Part shown: positions 11,923-21,621 of the stretch, one piece after another
Layout of the letters: the number at the start of each line of letters is the position of its first letter
Numbering within the stretch: position 1 is the first letter of the stretch
Source: Grammothele lineata
Taxonomy: Eukaryota > Basidiomycota > Agaricomycetes > Polyporales > Polyporaceae
Assembly (NCBI GenBank): GCA_002150815.3
Contig: NDFF03000057.1
Span: forward strand, 372,001 to 436,000
Length of the DNA: 64,000 nucleotides
Reading direction: 5' to 3'
The notes under the pieces: generated by a model
Told to the model about the DNA's origin: nothing
Databases searched by the model: none
What the model saw: the letters and a program-made list of their open reading frames with translations, nothing else
Program-made: the position numbers and the translations under genes

Positions 11923-14411
11923 ATGCTCCGCACAGTGGCACGGGCAGTCACCAGACCCGTCGCCCGCCCTTCCTTCTCTCCTCCAACCTGCCAACTGCAC
12001 GCGTTCGCACGCTCCTTACGTCTCTTGTCTCGGCGAAATAGCCCCCCTGCTCTCCAAGGTGTGCGCGGAAGGCCATACAGCATGGAAGCCGACCCGGTCG
12101 AGCCCGCGAAGCCACTGGCTGAGAGCAGCCCCAGCCGTTTGAAGAGGGCGGCGGAGGGCGGGGAGACGGACGCGCCCTGCGCGTCCAAACGTTTCAAGTC
12201 GAGCGACGACGACCCTGCGGAAGCAGACAGTACGGCCCAAGATGGCGTCGAGGAGAAGGTGGCGACAGACGTTGGGCTCGGGGCCGAGACGGGTGCGCAG
12301 GAAGTTGAAGCCGCGGCTGCAGAGGCGGGAGACGCGAAGGACCTAGGAGACAAGCGCGGCGATAGGGGCAAGAAAAAGCAGGGGTCCAAGGGCAGCAAGA
12401 AGGGCAAGGACAAGGAGTACGTCCGCACGCGCCGCCGCGGGACTCGTCCTGAGGGCGAGCCCGCCCCCGCCCCTGCGGAAGGCAGCGAGCCCAAGGCCCC
12501 GCGCCTCCCCAAGCGGCCCGTCGCGCTCCTCATCGGCTTTTGTGGGGACGGATATAACGGCATGCAAATGTGCGTACTACGCTTTCAACCCTTCCTCCCC
12601 TACGATGTGTTTGTGAGAGGGGCTTACGAGGGGACCGTACGGTACAGCCAGCCAGATCCCAATGTGCGCACCATCGAGGGTGTGCTGTTTGACGCGCTCA
12701 TCAAGGTCGGCGCGGTGTCGCAGGACAACTCGGATAACCCGACAAAGGTGAGTGGGACATGTGATGTCTTCCACCGAGACTTATGAGCGGGAGGAGTTCA
12801 GGTCAAGCTCGGCCGCGCCGCACGGACGGACGCAGGCGTACACGCTGCGGGCAATGTTGTATCTATGAAACTTATAACCATCATCCCGGGGATAAAAGAC
12901 CTCGTAGGGAGGATAAATGAGGAGCTCCCGCCAGAGATCCGACTATGGAGCATAGTATGTGTTTGTTAGTTGCCCGAGCCCGCTCTCACCTCACCATCGC
13001 TCAGCTCCGAGTTCAAAACTCGTTCAATGCTCGAACGTACGTTATCAGTTACCCAGCGCCCTCAGAAATTTAACCCGTTGCGGTTGCCCACAGGACGTGC
13101 GACAGCAGAAAATACACGTACTTCTTCCCCTCTTACCTCATGATCCCGCCGAAGCCCGGCAGCGGTCTGCACAAAACGCTGAAAGCGCAAGGCGCGGAGT
13201 GCCCCCCACACCTGTTTTGGGAGGAGGCAGCACCAGAGGCAACAGCACAAGATGACCTCCGGAGAAAACGTGCGTTCCGTATGACAGCAGAGCAGCTGAC
13301 TGCACTGCGAGATACGGCGAAGAAGTTTGAGGGGTCGCATAACTTCCATAATTTTACTGTGGGGAGGGACTTCAAGGACAGGAGTTGCCAGCGGTTCTTG
13401 AAGTCGATAGAGGTGCGTGTCGCATTAAGGAACGAAAGTCAGTTCTGCCATTCTCAGTGTCCATAGATCCTAGATCCTGCGGTATATGGCGACACCGAAT
13501 GGGTGCCAGTGTTGTTGCATGGACAAAGCTTTATGCTACATCAGGTGAGAAGAGACTGTTCTTCCTCCACGAAAAACAACTCACGTTCCGCTAGATCGTG
13601 AGTTTCCTTGAAACAGCCATCCCGCGTAGATGACCCATCCAGTCTGTTCTTAGCGCAAAATGATCGCCGCCCTCGTGCTCGCCTGCCGGACGAACACGCC
13701 TCCACAGATCATCGAGGAGGTACCTTCCCGTCCCTCTTCTGCCTCCTCCGCATCGACTCTCACTTCGCTTCTCTCCCTTCCTTCCTTACCTGGTAGATGT
13801 ACGGCCCACGCCAAGTCTTCGTCCCTAAGATACCCGCGCTCGGGCTGCTGCTCGAATACCCGATCTTCGAGAACTACAGCCGGCGCGTCGCGGCCGCAGC
13901 GGAGAGCGCGAAGCTCGCACCGGGCGACCCGGACTTCCGGCCGGGGATCGACTTCGAGGCGCACCGTGCGCAGCTCGACGCGTTCAAGGAGACGCACATT
14001 TATGCGAAGATGCGCGCGATCGAGGACCAGTTCGGGATGTGCGTCTTCGTTCTTCTCTACCCATTGTCCGCATTCGGGGTCCCTATCTCCGTCTCGTACG
14101 ACGCACGGAGCTAACGCGCGCGATGTAGATTCGACGGGTGGATTCGCTCAGTGGACTCGTACGCGGGCCACGACCTCGAGTACCTGAATCCCAAGGGCGT
14201 CATCCCCGCCTCAGCAGTCATCAAACGCAACGAACGACGCGAGAACCCGTTCCGGGAGAAGAAGCGCTTCGACGCCACCGCATTCCCTGCGAAAGGCGAA
14301 GGCGAGGGCGGGGACAAGGCAGGGGCACTCGCGCAGGAAGAGGATGATGAGGACGAGGAGGAAGCGCAGCTACCGACGAGTAAGGAGGAGCTGGCTGACT
14401 TAGAGGGATGA
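11923..14411 (+). CDS. PUS1: tRNA pseudouridine synthase 1 (TruA family), with mitochondrial-type leader
   Basis: Isomerises specific uridines in tRNA (and some other RNAs). After a low-complexity Glu/Lys-rich region, the TruA fold begins with [16 protein letters not shown]; intron 1 (12570-12647) joins this to [16 protein letters not shown]. Intron 2 (12748-12801) leads into [12 protein letters not shown], with the catalytic Asp. Later motifs are [26 protein letters not shown] and FMLHQIRKMI, all diagnostic of eukaryotic Pus1. The C-terminus is acidic ([13 protein letters not shown]). Residues 1-53 are Arg/Ser/Ala-rich without acids and end RGRPYS before a second in-frame ATG at 12082, so the long form looks mitochondrial and the short form nuclear/cytosolic. 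Human PUS1 makes such isoforms; here the split is inferred. Confidence 0.93.
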
Positions 14412-14602
14412 GCAGGGTATCGAACGAGCGCATGGCGATGTTGTAAGTACAAATACAGTGTTGTGCTTTGGTTATGCTATCATTATACAGATACCCAGCG
14501 CCCTCCTCCGATACTCCCCACACCTGCTACAAACGCCGAAATCTACCCTTCGTTGTCACCCTTATCCGTGCCGCTACCGCGCGTAACGGAGTGCTCGCCT
14601 CG

Positions 14603-16368
14603 TCAACGCATGCCCCACGTCCATGGCCTCCAGCTCGGGATATGGCTCTCCGACTCGTCCAGACATGCCTCGGACAACATCTTCGTCCAGTCATCTCTCA
14701 GGCCTCCCAGCCTCCCGTCACCTTCATCCATATAGTCCCCACCCGAGTTGTACTCTTTCAGCCTATACTGCCCCTCAGGCCCAGCCCTCCCAATGAATAC
14801 ATGCGCAATCGGGTGTCGCGCCGCAGCGCGCGCCCGCACGAGCGCGAGCACGTCCCGCTCGTCCTCGTCGCCACCACAGTCGATCCTGAACGTGCTCAGC
14901 GCCGGGCACGGAACCTGACTCCCGCTGTGGGGGAAAGGCATTTTCTGAGGCTGCAGCGCACGCAGTATCGCACGAACGTCCCTCGAACAGGCGGGGGCGT
15001 CGTGGCAAATAACGAGCGTGCGCAGTTGCGTGAGCTTCGGTAGGAGCAGGTCTTCGGGCAGGTCTTCCTTGCCGAGCGCCTCCAAGGCCCCTGGGCTGAT
15101 CCAGAGCGTATGGGCCGTCATGAGCGCGGGGACGGCCGCGAGTGCAGCGCATACCGGCCGCCTGAGCGGCATCGGGAGCGCCCACGGACTCAATGTGAAC
15201 GTTAGGCGCAGGTCGACGTCGACATATCTGCGCTGTTCCTCGTCAAACGCCTGTAGGGAGAAGAGGCGTTCCCCGTTCGGGCGGCCCGAGAGGGGAGAGA
15301 TCCGAACGTGCGTTACGCCGTGTGTCGGGGCAACTAGGGGTAGGAGGGAGTGGAGCTCGGAGGGGAAGATCTCGCCGACGCGGACGACGCAGGCGGGAGG
15401 GAGGGGCGTGTGGGAGAGGAGAGCATGGTAGAACGGGTAATGCTCAGACGCGCTGAGGGGGTCTCGGAAGGGGTCGATAAACGTTAACCGTTTGAGGTGG
15501 TTCATCGGGAAGGTGCCTATAGAACCATGGTGAGGCGAGACTGCTGAAGAAGCCAGGCCGCGTAGGAAGACGTGTTGTAGACGATGACAGCTTTTGAATA
15601 ACATCAAGAGATCCTCCAGGGTGTATGGCTTTCCGATCCGATACACGTCCATCTTAGGGGACCCTATCAGGAGTCGGGTTAAGTCATGAAATTCGCCGAG
15701 GGGCAGGAAATTGCATTTGAGGAGGGTCAAGGTGCGAAGATTTGGCCAGATATCCGCGGGGAATGTTGTCTCCTCTCTGCCAATGTTCTGGTCTACAAAA
15801 GTCGCATGGCGTAGTTCTGGCATGGGCACAAAGATGTTATGAATAAATTTGGAGTTCATAAGGGAGGAATAGATGTCCCTAATGCGCAAATGGTGATTGC
15901 GGATTATATCTATCGTACCGTCACGGAGGCCAGAACCAGATAAATGGACATAAACTGGCCCGCTGGTACAACGATGAGCGTATTGCATGTAATTCTCGGT
16001 GTCGGCAAGCGTAGACCACAACGAGGGGGTGCCGAGACTGATCCTACGCCAGCGCCGGCATGTGGCAGTGAGGGGTACCAGTTGACGAGTCTTCACCATT
16101 TGCGAGCCAAAGAGAGGAAGTTCCGTTGTGAGTGTGTCCGGAATCAATGCGAAGATTTGTACCAGGATTTCCGGCGGCAGCCGATATACTGAAGATCCAG
16201 CGTTGAATAGCTGGCGGACTGTGATAAATGTTTTGTCGACCGTGTTAGACAAAGTGACGAGCTGGGAATGAGACCCAATAGTTAATTATGCGGTGGCTCC
16301 CGAATTCTGTCCAACAGAGCGGCGAGAGAATGAGATACCATTTCCACGTCGATCCCCCTATGTTCCAT
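14603..16368 (-). CDS. F-box protein with leucine-rich C-terminal region
   Basis: The F-box follows the pattern YRLPPEILVQIFALIP ... TCRRWRRISLGTPSLW near the N-terminus, and the remaining about 480 residues are leucine-rich without catalytic motifs, as in substrate adaptors of SCF ubiquitin ligases. The main frame lacks an in-frame ATG before the F-box, so I propose a 30-bp first exon starting at the ATG at 16368 and a 77-bp intron (16262-16338, donor GTATCT, acceptor TTCCCAG, phase 0). The stop is at 14603. Its 3' end converges on PUS1 with about 190 bp between. This large Agaricomycete family usually has no assigned target; I cannot name one. The first exon is less certain than the rest. 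Confidence 0.82.
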
Positions 16369-17303
16369 CGGATGAGTTCCCAGTCAGCTGAAAACAGCGG
16401 GGGCATGAATTAACGCACTCTGAATCAGTGTCATTCGTGAGCGCATGTAGTAAATGCGTGACTGAATCGAGAACGGATTGTGCCATTTCCATAGTCGGAC
16501 GAAGGTCGTAAAGCATTCTAGCCTTCGGTGGTTCGTATGTGAGCGCGAGCGCACTACAAGCCAGAAGTGGGTTCTATGGCTGCATACCGAGGATTGGGAA
16601 CAGTATAACTTGGTGGCTCGCTTATTCCGCAGCGCTAGACGTGATGCTGAAGCAAAATGGGGAGTAGTTGAACGCTAGCTGAGCCTGGGAGTGGCATGCG
16701 TATCGTTGGGTGAAGGATCCCCGACAGCGTTTACTAGGTGTGCCACCGGGCCGGCATGTTTGTATCTATTGACTTTGACGCTTGTCTCACGTTTATAAGT
16801 TCCCAGTTCCTGCAACGGTCAATCTCAACCCTTCTAATCTCTCGTTCAATGCCGAAATCTCGTTTACCGCTGTTTCCTATGCCTTCCCCGGCACTTTACC
16901 TTCTTTAGCAGCCCCATGATTCTGGATTATCAAGTTACCAGTATCGTTTTCATCCGTACCATTCTTTCCCCCATGGCGTCTTTCTGCCCGGGCAGTGCTC
17001 TACGCATCCACCCTGCATCGGTTCTGGTGAAGCGCCAATAGCAACGACGCCCGCTGTCCTATCAGCAGCTGGGCGAGCGACTTTGAGAAGTGCTAGCTTT
17101 AGTTCGTATGAAGCTTGTCATGGTTTTTGTTCGCTCTACATTCTCGCGTCTCCCCATGTTTCCCATACTGTATATGTACCAATCAAATGCTACATTTTGT
17201 CGAAGTTCGTCCTTTCGAGAGTGCTCGGTCGCAACAAGTCTACAGGATACAAAGGATGTGATGATAATACAAAACGATCGTAGGCCTACTAGTACGAAGG
17301 TCA
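16369..17303. other. Intergenic, with one promoter-like segment and no gene
   Basis: A TATAAG at about 16794 is followed some 50 bp later by ATG CCG AAA (16849), but that frame stops after 19 codons. It could be a decayed gene start or chance. The 3' flank of the Sos7-like gene lies at the right end. Confidence 0.4.
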
Positions 17304-18581
17304 TCAAGCTCCTGCACGCGCTCTCGCTAGAACTGCAGCGATGAGGCCGGGAACGTCGTTTGCTTGTATGTGTGCCCCAATCACATCGCCCGGGTCCTCC
17401 TCCAATCCATCGACTTGAGCATCTGCCAACTGTCTCGAGTTCGGTACGAATAACAGTTTGATGAAGATCCGCCGTTGGTCCGCCGTCCTTAGTCGTGTAA
17501 CGTTGTAAAACAGATGAGGCTCGTTCTCTGACTCCGAGTGTGCCTCTTCTAGCGACATCAAGGACCGGTGGAGCGAGATGGCTGCAGTGTACCTACCCGC
17601 GCGAGAGCATCTTAACCGACCGGCGCTGGCATAGAACATGCAAATACACGCACCAGTCATATAGCCCGACAACACGCCCGTCCTGAACCTCCTTCTGACC
17701 CGCGCTGACCGTTTTCTCGAGATCTGCACGTTCGACGCGGAGCCGCTCCACGTCGCGCGCGCCAGCCTTGACCTGTTCCTTGACTGTGTCCACCTGCGCG
17801 TTCACCACCTGGAGCTCGTCGTCGAGCGCCTGCATCTCCTCGATCTGCGCGTCGAGCTGTGCGTTCGCGGCGGGGATCGTGAGCCGTGGGTGCGGATACG
17901 CCTGCCGGAGGCGAGTGAGCGTGAGGCGTGCGTCGAGGATCTTGCTTGTTAGGGCTGCGGCTTCCTGCGCGAGTGCGCGGGCCTTGTTGTAATCTGGAAG
18001 GTACGGGGGACGTTGGCACAGGTTGGGGGTTGGTGAAGGGAATGGGACGTTACCTTGCTCGACGAGAGGAGCGAGTGTGCGGATGTCCCCATACTTCTCC
18101 GCCAGACGCGCCTTCGCGGCCGCCAACGCCTCCTTCTTCTTCTCGTTCTCAATCCTCAAGAGCTCGTTGTCGTCCGCGTTGATGTTCGGTGCCTCGTCGC
18201 TCACAATCGTCTTCACATACTGGTCCTTCGCCTTCTGTTCGAGGTATTGGAACTTGAGATTACGAAGGAATGACTATTCCAGCATTTGTGAGAGAAGCGA
18301 GGTCGGCGTGTTCATGTATCAGCACCATCCTCATATACATATGAGCTGAGAGGAAGACACACAATCTGAGAGGCCACTTCCGCCGCAACAATAGCTGGGT
18401 CTGTCGTCCCCGCCACTCCCTCAGATATGAGTCCTGGATCCTTGGCCAACGAACTTTGTAGTGCATCAAAGCGGGACTTGTCTTCGGAGATGTTCAACTT
18501 TGCCGTGTCGAGTTTGATCTGTAGGGCGCGTGCAGCGTCGAGTTTGCCCGTACCGTCTACATCCATCGGTGTTGGTGCCAT
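17304..18581 (-). CDS. SOS7: Sos7-like kinetochore coiled-coil protein
   Basis: Four exons encode about 350 residues. Exon 1 (start 18581, MAPTPMDVDGTGK) has heptad-like segments; exon 2 carries LRNLKFQYLEQKAKDQYVK and a long charged coil (LRIENEKKKEALAAAKARL); exon 3 is a coiled coil (ALDDELQVVNAQVDTVKEQV); exon 4 ends DVPGLIAAVLARARAGA. The FLRxLKFQYLEQ signature and layout recall Sos7/Kre28, the partner of Spc7/KNL1 in the outer kinetochore (Zwint-like function). I matched this from memory of the family, so a profile search would be decisive. Alternative: another coiled-coil structural protein. No catalytic residues. Confidence 0.68.
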
Positions 18582-19615
18582 GACCGGCGCTCGACAAGTA
18601 GTACAAGTTGGTATGTAGGTGGGCGGAGATAGAGTTGGTATAAGTGATGCTGGCGAGGCCGCGAGGCGTTGTGTAGGTAGCCTGAGGGTCTAAATTCAGG
18701 TTTCAAGAATCAAGAGTGGTCACTCGAACGTTTCAGGGAAGCTCGGAGGAGGAGGTGCGCACTCAGCGCTGGTGCGCGGTGACACTTGCGCGACGCGTCC
18801 AGTCTGCACGTGATCGTGAGGGTTCGCTCACTGGCTTGCAGCCCCGGGGTCCTCTCGTCTAGATCTCATCCGACTCGTCGTTGCAAGCCGGTCTTGTCTT
18901 CAGCTTCTGGCCGTTCTCACCGTATTCAGCGTATCAAGATCAGACGTTCTACGGCATCGCCTGGCATTGCATGGGATGTCGGCTTGCGTCTACGCCGCCG
19001 CCTGCGAAGAGGACGTTCGACGAGTCGTTATTTTGTCTTGGAGCATCATAATGATGGCCATGATATCCACTTCTCAGCTCCCGGACGTCTCATTATTGAG
19101 GGGTTTTGCGACAAGCCTTTCAACGTTGGATCCTGTTCATTGAGTGGTCTGATAGACAACGAGGCTGGCGTTTGATCGTCGATTCGTTATACCCGGTCAG
19201 TTCAATCACACCCCTCGCATAATATTGAAGGTACTTAGAGGTGAACCATATATCTAGCTCCCTTTCAGACTCAACTTGCTAAAGCGTAACGACACCGTCT
19301 CTTTTACTTAGAATAACGCATGCAGCCACTCTTCAGGAAAGTTAAGTTACCGAAGTTTGTCCGCCCCGCACTTCAAAGTTCATTTTTTCAATGTACGGCC
19401 TGCACCGCGAGCTTCTGCCATCGCTGCCTGCTGCACATGTGCCATTAAATCCGCTCCGAAGGGTGGATACCGACACTTCTCGAACCTATCTCAAGCTCAA
19501 GCTCACCCTTGACAGATCTTCTTGTCGATGGCCTTCGTGGCGCATACTACAAAACCCCGACATCAAACGTCCGCTTGGGACCCTCGTCTCACCCCTGTCC
19601 CGTAGCATTCCCAGA
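18582..19615. other. Intergenic region upstream of the seven-helix gene
   Basis: 1.03 kb between divergent genes. A 129-codon frame at 18786-19175 has Arg/Ser-rich, non-conserved composition and no promoter-to-stop logic, so I leave it uncalled. Low-complexity otherwise. Confidence 0.4.
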
Positions 19616-21175
19616 ATGACCACAAGTTCCCCGTCGATCCAGGAGGCCAATCTCGCCTCGATTGTTGTTCAAAGCGCTCTGTACGGAATCTTCTTCGTCC
19701 TTTCTATCCTTGCTCTTGCACTGCTCTATTTACGACAGGAGCGCAAACAACAGTTCCGGCCCGCGAGAGGGATCTGGACAAACCCGTTGTTCATTGCCTC
19801 CGTTACCTTGCTTCTAATTGTTACTGCGGTACGTTGTGTGCTCTTTGTCCTAGTACCTACCATACCACTGTGCATAGGCTGAAATACGTTCCGCGCGCAG
19901 CACTGGATTATTGCAATAATCCGTGTATTCGAAGCTTACCTCTACTTTGACAACGGTCAATCAACGGATGCGTACTTTGTGAATCTCCGCCAATGGTCCG
20001 AAGCCGCCGTCATTGGCCTTGCGTTTCTGTCTCTGACTATATGCGACACCATAGTTGTGAGCTCATATTCAGTTCAAAATGAGCGACATGCCATTTGTGA
20101 ACCTCGACCCTTCACTGTTACAGCTCTACAGAACCTGGATCGTGTGGAATCGCAAAGTATGGACTATCGTCTTTCCGACCTTCAGCACGCTAGGCTTGAT
20201 AGGTAAGTTCGGCGTATACTACTGATCTGTTTCGATCTAAATGACTGTTCCGTTCTCTATAGTTAGCGCCATAGCATTGGTGCACCAATTCACCATAAAA
20301 GCAACCTCCGAAAATGTTTATGCCGCAGCACTCGATCGTTGGGCCACGACTACTTTCGTGTTCACCCTCTGGTACGCTGTCGTCGCTTCGTCTGCTGGCT
20401 TTGACACGACCGACTCTTGACCCCTAATGGTGTAGCACCACTATATACGGGACAGGTCTGTGAGACTCTTTACTTTGTGAGATCACGGAGCACTGAAGAA
20501 GGGGCGTAGCGATGATCGCGTATCGAATCGCATCTGTATGGCTACAGACAACAAACACGGGCAGTGGCGGACTCAGTCTAATGGTTCGCTTTCAAGCTAA
20601 TGTAGTACTACCCCCGTCGAGCTGATAGTTCGAATTTTTAGCGGGCTTTAACCATCTTCGTCGAGAGCGCAGCCCTTTACACGTACGAGCCCTTTAGCTC
20701 TACCTCCTTCTCATGTCATCTCTCACCCTCATTTTCGCTCTGACCACGTAGCGCCGGCACCCTCTTCTTCTTCATCTCCTACTAGGCCCATTCAACGATG
20801 CACTACCCCTCCGTGAACATCTGGCCGCCCATCTCCGGCATCTCCTTCATGCTCATTACTGTCCGCATCGGCCTCGGCTGGGCGTGGAGCGGGCGCGGTC
20901 CCCCCGCGGACGCCGCCGGGTCCGACGCGATCGAGCTGCCGAGCCGCCCGATGGCGTTCTCGAGCTACTTTTCCGATCGCGATGCAGCGGGCGAGACACA
21001 GCGATGGGCAAGGCGGGTGCGTGCGACGGCTACAGACGTGGAGACAGTGCCGGACCCACCGAGGACGGCGAAGCCGACGCATCTCGGCGCGCTGTCGTCA
21101 GAGCGGATGTCCGGATTCCAGGCTGTGGACTTCGCAGTAGTGCTTCCACCACTTGGGGTCGTGCATGCGGAGTAA
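19616..21175 (+). CDS. Seven-helix membrane protein, frame interrupted by one TAG
   Basis: Agaricomycete family of predicted integral membrane proteins of unknown role. Chosen start is the ATG at 19616 (MTTSSPSIQEANLASIVV). Exon by exon: helix 1 VVQSALYGIFFVLSILAL, helix 2 PLFIASVTLLLIVTA, then HWIIAIIRVFEAYLYF, AVIGLAFLSLTICDTIV, LYRTWIVWNRK, TTIYGTGMIAYRIASVW, RALTIFVESAALYT. The next exon (acceptor CACGTAG, starts 20752) reads AGTLFFFISY, then TAG at 20783-20785, then resumes in the same frame with AHSTMHYPSVNIWPP and GISFMLITVRIGLGWAW, the expected last helix. Phases of the preceding introns agree, and no GT-AG alternative avoids the stop. It is a pseudogene, a polymorphism, a base error or a truncated six-helix protein. 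LYRxWIVW and TxxYxxxMIAYRI are family hallmarks as I recall them. Confidence 0.68.
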
Positions 21176-21621
21176 CTGGAGGCCTTCTGTAAAAAGAGTA
21201 AGCCAGATCTGTGTGAGTGAGATTCAGGCATGAGGCAATGTAGTGGTACATGATCAATCGGTGGAATACATCGTGTTTTCTCGTTACATACATATGTAGG
21301 CCAAAACTTGACATTTTGCCCGAAAAGCCTGTCACATACAACAACTGGTCATCATCGCTCAGAAAGTGCAGAATAGAATGCGATATCTCGAAAATGATGT
21401 CATCATACAGGGATCTGCTTGGGGAGGTGCATCAAAATGACGGACAAAATTCAACACTGGACCGTTTATTCCCCGCATATAGATGACCAAGACACCGCTC
21501 ATCCAATGGTTTACACGAGCCGCGTCCTCACAACATCACTGCCCCTCTGCAAATCCTGGCAACAATTTCAGTCCAGCACTGAATGCGAGCATGAGTGAAC
21601 ACACCTATCACATCCCAAGTA
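21176..21621. repeat. Intergenic; contains one copy of a dispersed 40-bp repeat
   Basis: Bases 21359-21397 are closely similar to 25849-25889 (CTCAGA.AG.GCAG..AATAGAATGCGATA.CTCGAAAA). Otherwise no gene seen; presumed 3' flank of two convergent genes. Confidence 0.5.
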
